Shown one piece after another: positions 22,454-34,790 of a DNA stretch of 64,000 nt. This DNA is from Gelatoporia subvermispora B (taxonomy: Eukaryota; Basidiomycota; Agaricomycetes; Polyporales; Gelatoporiaceae). Location of the stretch: the NCBI GenBank assembly GCA_000320605.2, contig KB445819.1:210550-274549 (forward strand). The letters are read 5' to 3'. A program made the position numbers and the translations under genes. The notes beneath the pieces are model-generated. The model saw only the letters and a list, made by a program, of their open reading frames with translations. It was not told the origin of the DNA and ran no database searches. Position 1 is the first letter of the stretch. Each line of letters begins with the position of its first letter.

Positions 22454-24085
22454 TCAGTATGTGTTAGCTGAGCTGTCCATGATGCTCTCGCTAAGCTGAA
22501 TGTCGCCCATCGGCGTTTCAATATCCATATGCTGCTCCAAGGTGCCGTCGTTGTCCCAGATGTGGTCAGTGTCAGTGCCTAGAGAGTTACCGTCTACCGT
22601 TTCTCCCGAATTATCTACAAACGAGGCGAAGCGAGCGCTGGACCAGTTTTGCTGGTCACTTTCATTTTCATTCTGCGACGAGATAGCTGGACCACCAGAA
22701 TGAGCTTCTGTAGATTTTTGCGCCACTTTCCGGAGGCTGATAAGGAAATGTGAGATGAAAATGGATGACAACCTGTGCCGAACTTAGGCTCAAGACATGG
22801 AACAATAAATCAAGAATATTCAAGGGGTTATGAGGCATGCTTCGGCATAGTCGAAAATCTGTTCAAGGAACATAGTGTGAGCTAAAACAAGAGATACGAC
22901 TCTATGACGGCGTACATTGGTGCTGGTTCCCACAGTTTGGAAGACATTGAGGATCAGGAGCCCACTAATAAGCAGCTTTACGACACGCTCACGCCGCTTT
23001 CAGTTGCTCTAGTGCTCACGTAAAGTGAACAGTATTTACCTTGTCTAAGGTGCTGGATATTAGGGCCATGCCACAATCTACATAAATTGTACTGACCATC
23101 CCGTAAGAGCATGACCGGGGGAGGTGCTTGTATGTCATGACACCTCGCATCTCGCCACATCCAGAAAGATCTCGTCCAAGTGGCGAGCAGCACAATAACG
23201 TCTGAAGCAATGACGCAGACACGTGTTGCAATATTGGCTAAAATCAGAGGATGTCCGTATTTGAGACAGTATCACGACAGTAGAATGTTCTCAGACGAAC
23301 AACTGCAAAGCCGACATCAGTGTGCGATAAATTCTGAAGCAAAAAACTTGCTTAATTTTCGGACTGAGCGACGTTGTTGAATTCTCTGTAGAGATTATAC
23401 CGATCGACAAAAGGTACTCCCAATATTTCGAATGTATTATTCCAGTAGTACTCCCACCGAGAAGCACTCAAAAAATAAACATCAAGGTGAGTTCGTGGAC
23501 GTGAACTTACAATATTCATGCCGACAGGAACGTGTGTCGATAAGAAGGCGAGCAATACCAGCAGCCAATTTTTACTACTCATCGCATAGACTTGAATGGA
23601 AGGGAAGCCTAGAGTTAGAGTGCGGACACAGCGGAAAATGTTGACGAATATGAAGGAGCTGACCTGCCCATAGCAACAACAACAAGATCGCTAGCGCCCC
23701 TTCTGCATAGGTTGGTACACATGGCTGGAAATAAATGCTCGTCGAGAAACAGCATCTGCCCCTAGCATTGTAGACAGCACACATCTGTGCAATCGTCAGT
23801 AGATGCGAGTGGATGTGTCGGTTGCGAGACTCACTACAACAGAAGTACTATCAACGAACCGGAACGCGATAGACATTATGGTCCAATTAATGGTGATCCA
23901 GGGATGTGCGTGGAAGAGCAGGGTCACTGACATCCATTTGCCCCCCCATATTAGATGGACCTCTCATGAACCTCGCTGGAGATAGTGACTGTGTGGCCGG
24001 ACAGCACCAGACCTAATGCTAATGAACGACAGATATACGATGTGCATACATCAGTTTTGGCGTCACAGTGATTACCCCAGGTCCG
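22454..24085 (-). pseudogene. DUF6533-type membrane protein, copy 2 (broken)
   Basis: Recognisable exons in order: VLSGHTVTISSEVH; LIWGGKWMSVTLLFHAHPW; PPPVMLLRDG; SGLLILNVFQTVGTSTN; EQIFDYAEACLITP; and the tail SSIFISHFLISLRKVAQKS with RFASFVDNSGE. Defects: an 11-base near-tandem duplication at 23964-23974 shifts the frame at the EVH..IWG signature; the donor after LITP (22823-22822) reads TT instead of GT; and the small exon after LLRDG is out of phase. The first exon is not recognisable. It lies between a C-terminal fragment and intact copy 3. Confidence 0.7.
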
Positions 24086-24149
24086 AGGACATCATGAATA
24101 TATCGAATATATGTCGAGAGAGCTCATTACGCTCGAAGAACACAAGTAG

Positions 24150-24400
24150 ACATGTGGATAGGAAAGAAAGCTGGAGTATGTAGTGTTATGAGCGGGGGTA
24201 CCTGCACGAGTTGCGCGATCGTTGTCAAAGCTGAAGGACTGCCCAGCAGGAGTGCATACATCTGGATGTCCCTTACATTCTGGCCGATATCATGGCGCCC
24301 CATTCGTAATTCGACACCTGTCTACTGTTCCTGTAGCGGGTTCATTCCTGACAATTGCGCTGAATTTGTATGTCCCTGAGTGTCGGGTGTCAGCCATTGT
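24150..24400 (-). repeat. Extra copy of the DUF6533 copy 3 tail and 3' flank
   Basis: Plus-strand sequence from about 24,150 to 24,350 aligns by eye with 24,780-24,960 (shared blocks around GGATAGG.A, GAG.TGCG..GTCGTTG, CTGC.CAGCAG and CCATTCG.AAT). It is therefore a tandem partial duplicate lying just downstream of the intact gene, not an independent gene. Confidence 0.45.
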
Positions 24401-24875
24401 CCCCAGACCTCAGAATTAAAATGTAATAAACAGTAGTCTTTGACTGTTCCACTCGAGCGTACACAGCCATGCCGTGGTATATCTGTGAACTGTCCGAAAT
24501 ACGTAACGAACCAGTTGTGCTTCTCCTTTTAGATATACGAATCGCGGGCTGGTGGGGCGCTGACTCCCAAGGGGCAAACAATTGTGTACAAATGATACGG
24601 CATAGAGGAGGACTGTTTTGCGCGAGCGCTCTGTTCCGTCATGCGCAGGCTTGTCACAACAATCTCACGAGAGCCTCATTTTTGTTAGTTTGGACGCATC
24701 GCAGTGACTACCCGAGAAGATAATCAAATTTAAAGCATGGTAAGCTGAGGGGCTCGGGATGCTCGGCGAATACATACATCGGCATACGGATAGGTAGGAA
24801 ACGTAAAGTAACAGCGTTCTTCAACAGGAGCTACCTGCGTGAGATGCGTGGTCGTTGCGATAGCTGAGAGACTGC

Positions 24876-26627
24876 TCAGCAGAACGCATAGCTCGGGCCG
24901 TCATCTACGCTCTTGCCCATCTTATTGTCCCCCATTCGCAATCCCGCGCCGGCCTGTTGTTGTTCAAATGTATCTTCAGTATTGTCCCAGGGGTCGTCGG
25001 CGTCGATTACGAGGGAATTCCTGTCGACCATCTCGCCCATGTTATCTACAAATGACGCAAAGTGAAGGCTACTCTGGCTCTGCTGGTGACCTTCGTGTTC
25101 ATACCACTGAAGTGAACCTTGAGTACTGGGATGATCTTCAGCAAACGTTTGTGCCGCTTGTCGCAGGTTCATGAGGAAGTGTGATACGATGATGGATGAC
25201 AGGCTAGAGCAAAGTCAGCGTCATGATTGGAGTGATGAAAAGCGAGCATTTACGGAACGATGAACCACGTCTCGGCATAGACGAGTACCTGTTTCAAATT
25301 ACGGAGGATGAGCCCTAACAGAATGCGCAGAATTCACAATAGTCGAATCAACATACATTGGTGATCGACCCCACTATCTGAAGGATATTGAGGGCCAGGA
25401 GCATGCTTTAAAACACCCGTTCGTCGCAGACCCAAAGTACATAGCCATTGCAGAACTTACGCAAAGTAAGCAGTCCCTGCTCAACGGTACTGGTCGTTAG
25501 CGCTACCCGCACATGAAAGCGCCATACTGACCATCTCGAAGGAGCATAGTTGCGAGAGGTGCCGGGATACCAAGACGCCTAGCATCTCGCCACATTAAGA
25601 ACGATTTTGCCCAAGTGGTAAGCAGTACAATCACGTCCGATGTGATGAGGCAGACACGAGTTGCTGTAGCCACTACAAAAAGTACTTCATATTTAATGGT
25701 AAAAGCAGGTCGCTAGCTTACGAACGTCTGTCATTCTGGTATCAGCATACAGCCACGATCCAGAGCCACGAACTCACTTAATATCAAGGCTGAGCGACAT
25801 CGTTGAGCTCTCGGCACATAGTATAGCAGCGAACGGCATTTCGACGAATTGAAACGTATTGTCCCAGTAGTCTCCGTACTAGAACATCATTCAGAATTCG
25901 ATTTTCTGGTGCGATTGCCATGGATATTGACGTACGATGTTCATGCCGAAAGGAACAACTGCGAGCAAGAAGACCAAGAACACAAGCAACCAGCTCCCAT
26001 TGCTCAGTGCGTAGACTCGTACAGATGAGAAGGCTAGATTGTATGGATTCTGAGAGAAAACATATCGATGTTATGTCGAGAGAATCACTAACCTGCCCAT
26101 AGGAACAACAGCAGAAGTGCCAGTGCCTCCTGAGTAAAAGGTATCGCTGTACAGCTGCGAGATGATTCCTCGATCAATGAACAAGGGCGCGTCGTTAGAG
26201 TCATAGAAAGCGCACGTCTAGGTTATGGTGAGTGCATGAGAAGCTATATGGGCTGGGTGACTCACCAGAATGGAAGTCGGTTCGATGAGTTGAGTTGCGG
26301 CGGACATGATGGCCCAAGCGAAGGTGATCCAGCGGTTCGCGTAGAAGAGCAGCGTCACTGCCGTCAATTTGCGTCCCCAAATGAATTGGATCTCGGCGGA
26401 GATAGTACTTGCATGGTCGAACAATACGAGACCTGGCGTTCATAAGCAACGGACAGATACAAGTTCCGAGCACGCATGCGTACTGATCGCAGAGGCAGCG
26501 CAACAGCCTTCCACGAAGCTTCCGATGACGTTCAACATGAAGTATCTAGTAGTGTTAAGAATGAGACGTACTTGCTCTGGAGCAGGGCAATGATTTGTGC
26601 GCCAAGATTGTCGCCGAGGTAGGACAT
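24876..26627 (-). CDS. DUF6533-type multi-pass membrane protein, copy 3
   Basis: Exons in order: MSYLGDNLGAQIIALLQS; FVEGCCAASAIS; LVLFDHASTISAEIQFIWGR; a helix ending EPTSIL; CTAIPFTQEALALLLLFLWA; FSSVRVYALSNGSW plus a helix ending VPFGMNI; YGDYWDNTFQFVEMPFAAIL; ATRVCLITSDVIVLLTTW; APLATMLLRDG; TAYFA; MLLALNILQIVGSITN; VLVYAETWFIVP; and a tail from LSSIIVSHFLMNLR with HFASFVDNMGE, ending YAFC. Almost every junction has matching phase. One junction, after MPFAAIL, needs either an alternative donor (T/GTGCCG) or a one-base shift, so loss of function is possible. It is close in sequence to the broken copy 2. Confidence 0.65.
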
Positions 26628-27199
26628 TGCTGAAACGTAGAGAAACTAAGATAGACCGCCGCAGCAGCGTTTTATAAAGGAGAGCTAGGGGAGACCGGAC
26701 ACGTCTGGTGCGTTGCCTCGGAGAAGTACAACTCTTGATCCATTAGAGGTGTGCTCGCAGTTTACAGCGACCTTGTGAGCAGGTTTGGTGTACACAACGC
26801 CACAATGGAAGTGAACGTCACTTCTAACCTCAGACGCGATCTTGCCTATGTATACGCAGCCACTTGTTTTTTGACGGACGGTTTCTATTCTAGAACACCG
26901 GAATAGATAATAGGAAAGCCACTCAGGCTTTTCTGCCTAAGTCCCATGAGGCCGAATGTAGCAAGTGACTCAGAAGTACACACCGCATCTGATCATGGTA
27001 GAGAACTCCATCCCTGAAACCGTTCATTGAGAAGATCGAGTTCAGAAGCAACTAGATGATACGAAAGCTCCACCATCGGGGACGGGAGTCGCAACGGTTC
27101 CAAGACCTCCCAGTCCATCGTGATGTACACCACTTGAGACGAAGAGTGCATAAGCATGCGGGGGTATAATCAACGGATGCAAGTACATTAGTTTTGCAT
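26628..27199. promoter_or_regulatory. Upstream region of DUF6533 copy 3
   Basis: No gene is seen. The part nearest 26,628 should hold the promoter of the membrane-protein gene. Confidence 0.3.
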
Positions 27200-28439
27200 A
27201 GGTTGAGCGAATGCCCTTGAACGAGCATGGGAGGCGTGCTGCAGTGAGGCAGGACCGCAGCCTCACAGGTTTCACGCTACTGCATAGCTTCATCGTCGAG
27301 AGCCTCTGTCGAACACCATCCGAAAATGATGACGGATTGCTCGTAGGTGCGGATAGTTCCGCGCAAGGGTCCGATGGTGTGTTCCACATCTGTGGTTCAT
27401 AGGAAGACGACAAGAAAATAATTCGAGCTACGACGTCAATGAGGCTGGACAAGCTGAGTCCCTCCGGTATACCCATAGGATCAGACCTTGCTAAAACATA
27501 TACTATCTGCAAGCAATTCGTGAGTGATATCGATTCCAGAAGTTATGTGAACGTAACGACGGCTTCACCGTCAGAGTCGGTAGTCGCGGCAAGTTATCCT
27601 CCAGGACCACCGTAACCTATCATGGAAATGCGGGAGGATCATCAGTGGACATAGATCCATTGAGGTTGGTCTCCTCCACTGGAGCAGAAGAATGCTGCTG
27701 AATGTGCATGAGAAATGCCATGCAGTGAGATGAGATTGAAACCCAGCACCGCTTCTCACGCTCCATATAGCTGCGCCATGAAGAAAATCTATCAGGTGTC
27801 ATAGAGAAAGACGACAAGCCTGACATGTTCCAAGTCACTATACAGCTGCGCCATCGCTGTCGGATGCCATCGAGAAGGATAAGAAATTCCTTGAGGTTCC
27901 GTGCTACATGCACGGCCCTGATAAAACAGCAACTTACCCGGCACCTCAGTCGCGGCACATCACAGTCGTCGCTCAGCCGGTAATGTGCAGGACGTTGTAG
28001 TCTGGGGAGCAAAATATATCTGGAAGCATAATACCACATCTATTCTTGAGTATCTTCGCCTTACAGGAAAGGGCAGGACGAGAACAGCCAGATCCTGGGC
28101 CGGGATAGCTTGTGAGTCAGACGATCAGAGACGATGATCAGAGACCTCCATTGTTGCGGCCAAAAGTCGAATAACTCCAGTGACCTAGAACTGCACGAGA
28201 TGTGAATGCAATCCCTGGGGCAATTTGACTTGTCAAGACTGCAGGCACGACAAAAATAACAGAAGACGATGGTGGTCGAGAACAAGGTCAGTCGCGTGAC
28301 ACGTCTGACCACGAGACGTGGTCTCCCATGGTGTTTCCTCCGGCGACTCTGTACACTCTCATCTAGTATGCTTATACCTTTTTCATGTTCTTGAGCTACA
28401 TGAACAGTCGTTCCTGGGTCATGAACGCCTTGAACGCTT
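27200..28439. repeat. Unclassified repeat, copy C (left partner of a 1.5 kb direct duplication)
   Basis: It aligns in blocks with 37,420-38,560, the sequence directly upstream of ALG7. Conserved blocks include a plus-strand CRTPSEND segment (27,310; 37,455) and, on the other strand, an S.FS(D/E)GVRQ...STMK segment. Short related units recur inside the repeat near 27,765, 27,840 and 37,924. Both strands carry stops, so if it was a gene it is dead. The product is not recognised. Confidence 0.5.
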
Positions 28440-28770
28440 CGCAAATCACTTATCGACTCGCGCGACGTGCAGATGGCGCCAGTTCTCAGATCTCAGTGCT
28501 CAGTTACTCCTCTTCCTGCTCCCAGTCGTTATGTGGCTCCTTATCTGACCGTTACTCGACCCCGTTATACGGCAGACACTCTATGCATCGCTCGGTTTCG
28601 CTATTTGCTCTGCTTTGCATGCTAGCCCTCGTCACTGCGTTCGGGCGCACGTCTCATTCACGCTGGCGTGAGTCCACTTATACTTTGCGGCCGTGGCATA
28701 TGTGCTCTAGCAGATCCAATTGACACTTGATATTGCAGAGGGTCTGGGACGAGATGCCCCGCTAATCAAA
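28440..28770 (+). pseudogene. Truncated 5' end of ALG7
   Basis: It aligns with 38,555-38,800, the first exon of ALG7: the ATGGCGCCA start context (28473) and the stretches coding SRYVAPYL, LCIA and LFALL are conserved at DNA level, but indels put them in several frames and stop the reading within about 40 codons. Similarity ends before the first ALG7 intron. It continues the direct repeat from 27,200. Confidence 0.75.
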
Positions 28771-29255
28771 TTCGCTGCTTTGTGCCGAGGCGACGCGCAA
28801 CTCGACACGTCGCGGGTGCGAAGTCGGCTGACGAAGACTCCCCGGACATAGCAGCTAATGCTGCGCAAACTCTGCTGAATAGAATATTCTTGGCATAGTC
28901 TGAATGTCGTCCACTCGTTTCTCCGTCATCCTCTTGTCGGTAGTGCGGATATCAGTCACCGTAGCTCGCTTTTCACTGATATCCCCTGTCCTTTGCTCTA
29001 TCCAGCATAGGACCCGTCGAAGGCCGACTCGCGGATCAGCCTAGATGCTTCGATTCCCATGATATGTGGAGGTAGCCTGGATCCGGGGTGTATGACATGA
29101 AGGTGACCAGAGTCCGCAGGCTCAGTCTACCGTCATGAAAGTATGGGAGAGGATACGTATCGAGCAGTATAAGAGGTGTGTATCCTCGACTTCATATCGC
29201 CACCCCGGACATCTCACCTCCAATCCCACCACTCCAGATCGCGTACACTTTCACC
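28771..29255. promoter_or_regulatory. Upstream region of the ToxD-like gene
   Basis: No gene is seen. A GTATAAGAG TATA-like stretch near 29,167 lies about 90 bp before the ATG at 29,256 and is a plausible core promoter. Confidence 0.35.
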
Positions 29256-30486
29256 ATGCCGACGGAACAGAAGGTGCTATTTCTTACGAAAAAACATGGC
29301 GAATGGGAGGTTGGGACGGCCGAGGTGTCTACGCCTGGGCCCGGTCAGTTACTGATCAAGGTCGAGGCGACCGCGCTGAACCCGGCCGAGTGGAAGATTC
29401 AGGTGTTTGGGGTTCTTGTCGAAGAGTACCCTGCGATACTCGGAGTCGACGCGGCGGGCACCGTCGAGGCGGTCGGTGAGGGCGTGACTGGCTTCGCTGT
29501 GGGCGACCGAGTGTGAGTGCAGCGTGCATCGTATGCGTCCTAAATCTGACGTAATCTTATGTCGTAGCCTCATTAGGGGATACTTTGTGAAAGACAAGGG
29601 AACATTCCAGCAGTACGCACTGGCTGAAGCGGCCGTCTCAGTGAGGATCCCGAAGAACATGACCTTCGACCAGGCCGCAAGCATCCCGCTGGCCCTGACC
29701 ACAGCTGCGCTCGCGCTCTTCGACCCGAGCGGCGCAGGGCTTCCCCCGTCATGGGAGGAGAGCGGTCGAGGCAAATTCGCCGGCAAGCCCTTCGTGATCT
29801 TCGGCGGGGCCACTTCCGTTGGTCAATATGGTGTGTCCTCTCCTTCGGATCCTAGTAGCACAGCCCACTCACCTTTGCGCCGGCGTCCTCCGTAGCTATT
29901 CAGCTGGCAAAACTGTCTGGCTTCTCGCCCATCATTGCCACCGCTTCCCCTAGCAACGCCAACTACCTTTGCTCGCTCGGCGCAACGCATGTCCTCGACC
30001 GCGCCCTAGCGCTAGACGTGCTCCTCGCCGAAGTCTCGAAAATCACTGGCGGTACGCCCGTCGAGCTCGCTTTCGACACTGTGCCGCTACCCTCGGTCGA
30101 GTTCCCCGCTTCCGTGCTCGCGCCCGGCGGAACACTCGCAACTGTCTGGCCCGCGATTGACGACTCTCATCGAGCGGCGGCGCCCGGGAAGAAGGTTGTG
30201 GGCGTGATCAGGAGCACAAGCAGGGACGCAACTATGTACCGCTTGTTCGAAAAGCTCCCGGCACTGCTAGAGAGCGGCGACGTCAAGGTGCGTGGGTATT
30301 GGTGGAAGTGTAGGAACGTATCGCTAATATTTGCTCGGGATTCTAAAGCCTAACCGGGTGGAGATCCTTCCGGGCGGGTTGGCAGGCATTGCGGCTGGAC
30401 TCAAGAGGATGGAGAAGGGCGAGGTTAGTGGAATCAAGCTTGTTGCACATCCGCACGAGACTCTGTGGGCACCGGTAAGGATCTGA
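29256..30486 (+). CDS. ToxD/zinc-alcohol-dehydrogenase-like (MDR) oxidoreductase
   Basis: Four exons (29256-29515, about 29569-29830, about 29896-30287, 30351-30486) with consistent phases give about 350 residues. An N-terminal GroES-like fold shows PGPGQLLIKVEATALNPAEWK and GVDAAGTVEAVGEGV.GF.VGDRV. A Rossmann NADPH site follows as IFGGATSVGQYAIQLAKLSGF, with SLGATHVLDRA after it. The catalytic-zinc and structural-zinc Cys sets of true alcohol dehydrogenases are absent, as in quinone reductases and the ToxD or trans-acting enoyl reductase branch. It probably reduces an activated double bond using NADPH in the cytosol; the substrate is unknown. A decayed paralogue lies at 34.1 kb. Confidence 0.85.
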
Positions 30487-31768
30487 CATGGACTTGTGAA
30501 ACCGACTGTTGACCCATTTTGGGTAGCAAGATGTAGTGAATGTCTTTGTACTATATATATATATATATATCCCTCGCACCAGATGGCTGGTGTAACCTCC
30601 TTTGATGTCGTATTTCGCTCATGGGAAGTGGAAATTCAGCTTGAGCTTCAGATTGAAATGCGAATGCGCTAACGCCCTGTGCCTAACGAACTTGAATGCA
30701 GTGGAGACGAGAGGGGATCGAGCAGCCGTCTGAACGAGAGGGTGAGGGATGTTTTTGGCGCGTTCCGTTCTCTGCATTCCTTATCATCGGTGAGCAAAAG
30801 GTGCAAAAGGTGATAGATATGGTAGGGTGCTACATACGTGTAATCCTGGCCCTCGTGTGAGCATAGGGAGTTGGGCATCGCGATTCGCCATCTGACCACA
30901 CTATGGTGATGATGGCCGGATAGTCGACATACGTTCATTATGTGTGTGTCATGCTCTCGACCCTTACAGTCAGTGACTCGCTGACATCGACTTTGCAGAG
31001 TGCTCCATCTAGCTCGTTCTGTATATCCCAGAGCGAAAATTGTGTCAAGGAGCTATACCAAGTATGCATAGAATAAGTGCGGCGAAGTTCCCCTGTTTTA
31101 CCCTTGAACCTATTCCTCCGGCCTCGGTCTTACCGCGGAAACTGAAAGTGATAAAGCAACACGTCTTCGACAGCTGCACTCTTCCGAATTGTAGCAATCA
31201 ACAGTACAGAATCACGCCGTGGTACCTTCCCCTGAACTATGCGAGTTCATCAATTGACAAGTCGTGCTGCTTCAATCAGATATATATATCGTGTAATTAC
31301 CAATGGATCGCGTACTGAGAGATTAAGAGTTCGAAAAATGACAACAACTGAATTGCTATGTGCAACGGACGCTGACATTGCGCCCATCGCCAATCCTGGA
31401 GTACCTATAACTCTTCACTCGAATCCTTAGCCTCGTCTGACGTCTCTTTCGGTGCGAGAACATCGTGTCGTTTATTCTGTCGTCAACGCGCGGTCTGCAG
31501 AGCATTCATCTGCAAGACTATATCGTACTGTGCTGTGTACTTGGCACGACTGGTTTCACGGTCTCTATAAACCGTGCAGATGCGCAAGGCTCGTGTGTGT
31601 CTATAATGTGCAGCTGACCGTACATACATAACCGTTCAACTGGTTCTACCATGCATAGGAGAGCTAGCGTGCGCCTACAACGACAACACGATTTCCTGGT
31701 GTATAGGACTAACACTATATGTCGCCTATCACATCTTCTGACCCAAACTCTTCGCGTCCTTCGCTTCC
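30487..31768. other. Intergenic region between converging genes
   Basis: It contains 3' flanks of the oxidoreductase and of DUF6533 copy 4. Apart from a TA microsatellite no structure or gene is supported. Confidence 0.4.
30552..30570. repeat. TA dinucleotide microsatellite
   Basis: About nine consecutive TA units just downstream of the oxidoreductase stop. Confidence 0.9.
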
Positions 31769-33408
31769 TTATCCAATGTCAGATCTCTCTTCGAACTCCC
31801 CACACAATCCGATATCAAGGGAGCCACCCATTGGCGCCACAAAGGATGCGAAGCGAACATGAGACAGCTGTGAGTCTAGAACATTAGTCACAGAGGTATG
31901 GGCAAAGGCTTGATGCCCATGGAGATTGTGAATAGTGTTGATGTATGCAGCCTCCCGGATATTCAGCAGGAAATGCGACACGATCATAGCCTGGAGGCTG
32001 CCAAAATATGAGCAAATAGGTTGGGACTGTACCAGTGCTGGAGTACATACGGATTCTGAAAGTTCATGATGGTGTTCGAAATCTTTTCCGTAAGTCAGTT
32101 TCAATTATATCGGGAGTTAACGACTGTTTGTATTCCTCACCCAAATGATAACTTTCGAGGAACGATCTATGCTCTCGATGAAGCCCAGCACGCTGATTAA
32201 CAGCAGGATACTACAAATTGTTGTCAGATCAAATGGATCCAGAGAGCAGGTTGCCCTTTACGTGAAGTGAAGGGCCCCTGAATTTGGCGCTGAGCAATCA
32301 GCTTTTGAGTCATCCTATAGACAAGTCTCTACGCACCATCCCGTATCAGAGTCACCGTAATGGATGGACGGGTAGAAGTCTGGCTGACACATCCATCTGG
32401 ACCTCGCACCGCACGCCAGGTGATAAAGATGACCAAGATGTCCGCTAATGCTGAGATAAGGGAGCATGCGAGACATAAGGCATCCACTGCAGAAGAGTAA
32501 TTGGGCTTTCACTCTATGCTACGGCAGGAGCAGGCTAGCAGCTCCCAGCTCACCGCTATGAGGGTATACGGTGAGAAGGTACATAGACAGATATCAAGTT
32601 TACATACGTTTTGTATCCGTTGAACGTTTCGGGGATAAGCGGCAAGAGGGGGCAGACTCGAAAGGCAAGCCCAGGAACATCCACGGCAGCTTGTGGTCGT
32701 CCGACGATCGTCTGAGAACTCAGTTCAGACCACTGCTTACCATGTGCTGTGATGACTCACTGAGGAACTGAGAATACCCGTCAAACCGAAGATAAACAGG
32801 ACGACAGTCATTCTCAGCTGCCCTCCGCTCAATGCATAGACGCGGACGGACATGAACACTGTACCGATAAATTGACGTGAGCTCTTCTTACTTGCATAAT
32901 GAGCTGCTTCCTTGGCCTACCAGCTTGCACGAAATTTATTAGCATCTCGGATACGGACAACAAATCCTCCGCAAAACTGCAGCTACATAGGTACCCGTCA
33001 AGAAATCGTCACGTCCAGCCAAGATAATCATGCGTTACCTCAACAACAACGGGTCGCCAGTAGTCGCACTGTCAACCGTGGAAGCTGCCGCACTGCCAAA
33101 GCTAAGGTACAGCGCAGCCGCGGCCCACAAGAGCAAAGCGGAACGGTTCAGCCAGAACAGCAAAGTGACGCTGCTGAACTGGCGACGCCATATGTAATGA
33201 ACCTCGTCGGACAACGTGGTAATGATATCATAGATAACCAGCCCTGCATACAGTTAGAACAAGTGACAGGGTGTAAATCGAACACCTTGCGCACCTGCAC
33301 TGGCTGTGGACGTCATGAAGTTTGCCCTATTAACACGTCAGGACAGCCAGTGGAATTAACATGATATCATGCGCACGCATAGATAGGCGCCATCGCAATC
33401 TGTGACAT
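31769..33408 (-). CDS. DUF6533-type multi-pass membrane protein, copy 4 (divergent)
   Basis: Exons: MTSTA; LVIYDIITTLSDEVHYIWRR (DUF6533 signature) with the helix FSSVTLLFWLNRSALLLWAA; SCSFAEDLLSVSEMLINFVQA; VFMSVRVYALSGGQ; LPWMFLGLPFE; ALCLACSLISALADILVIFITW; VTLIRDG; ALHFT; ILLLISVLGFIESI; ISNTIMNFQNP; and the tail LQAMIVSHFLLNIREAA with VRFASFVAPMGG. All these junctions keep phase, so the coding body looks intact. The first exon could not be fixed; the ATG at 33,408 is only a placeholder. It is more distant from the 22-27 kb copies than they are from each other. Confidence 0.6.
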
Positions 33409-34159
33409 GGTAACGAGTGCGTTGAAGGTCAGAAGGAGTGATTTATGCTGCGGAAGTATCTGTCAGAACGAGTGTGGGTGGGCGATGTTTTATGTCAAAT
33501 AAAACTGTGAAGAAACGTGTATACGTCACTTGTATATGGAGTGATCGATGCAAGACTTGACGGCCTACCTCTGCGATCTTGTAGAGTACGTTTCGAAGCC
33601 CGAGGTAGATTGTGCACAACTCGAACTGGTAGAGCACGGTTGCTGGTCTTTATAAAGACGGCCGTGTACTCCACAATAGGTCTACGAAGAAGCACGGGAA
33701 TGAGCTACCGGATGTGCCGAGCAGCGGTGATGCAGCACATGGTTGTCTAGAAGAAATGGTGCAACCGAACAACTCATTGGTTTGCATCGACAAAATATTC
33801 AGTGGGCTTCTTCCATATTGATTGTCTTGTAAGACTTGCGCTGGTCACATACGGTGGTAAAGCCTCAGACATATCGCTGTTCGGTACCGGTCAGAGTCTA
33901 GAGCTAAGATTGCTTGCAGTCACCAAGGATCATGATCGCAACGGCGTTCCACTGGGCAACCATACATATACCCGAACTTCTCCTGTCCGTCGCGGAGCTT
34001 GCACTTGTTCGTTCCGGCAGCCTCGATGTACAGCATCCTCTCCCAAAGCTCGTGATGTCCATGCAGATGCCAACGCTGTGTCCTTTTTCCGTCTTCTGCC
34101 CCAGTTGCCACACATATCTTCCAGTCTATACAAGCTCCATGGCGTCCGCTTCAGCTTCT
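33409..34159. other. Stretch without supported genes
   Basis: A 127-codon open frame at 33,914-34,297 overlaps the start of the oxidoreductase relic and has no motif of its own. Part of it may be an unrecognisable upstream portion of that relic. Confidence 0.3.
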
Positions 34160-34790
34160 ATGATTCCAGCTGAGGCAAGCACCCCAATGAAGTGCCCGTC
34201 GACGCTGGTATTGACACAGCCCCGCCTCCCCTGCTCGAGCTCTCTGCGTTCGTGCGTATGCCTGGTGGGGCACTTGCGACTGTCTGGCCTGGCATGATTG
34301 ACAATGGAAAGTGACTGTAGCTCCCAGAAGAAGGTCATGGGTGTGTATGGGAGTGCGAGTGCAGAGACGACGAGTCGGGATACAGCTTGTTGGTGCCTCC
34401 CAGCGCTGCTGGAGCGATGAGACAAGGTACGTGGGGGTAAATACCTGGCCGTGAACGACGCCAGGTTGAAATGGGCTGGCGGACATCACAGCTGACCTGA
34501 GAGCTGTCTTCACATCGACGGGTAGGATTTCCAAAAGTTGCGTGCAGACGGGATTCTGAGCGGGGCGCCAGTTACACTTGCGCATTGGTCGACCTATAGC
34601 CGGTAGATAGCCCCAGCTGATTTCTGCTGTCGTGGTATGCGCTCCCGAGAGCCCGCAGAAACCCGCTCGTTCACAATTTTTATTTTTAGAAGAACGCGCC
34701 CGTCGATATGAAAACAGCTGGAAGAGGATGAAAAGTGCGAGGTTGGTATCAAACTAGTTGCGCGCCCACACGTGGGTGCGTGATTGCCTG
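34160..34790 (+). pseudogene. Decayed ToxD-like oxidoreductase relic
   Basis: Blocks matching the 29.3 kb gene occur in order: a DNA segment for VLAPGGTLATVWP (here RMPGGALATVWPGM), KKV.GVYGS.S matching KKVVGVIRSTS, LPALLE, then EVGIKLVARPHVG matching EVSGIKLVAHPHE. Stops and frameshifts separate them, and the N-terminal GroES-like part and nucleotide-binding loop are not recognisable. Confidence 0.65.
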
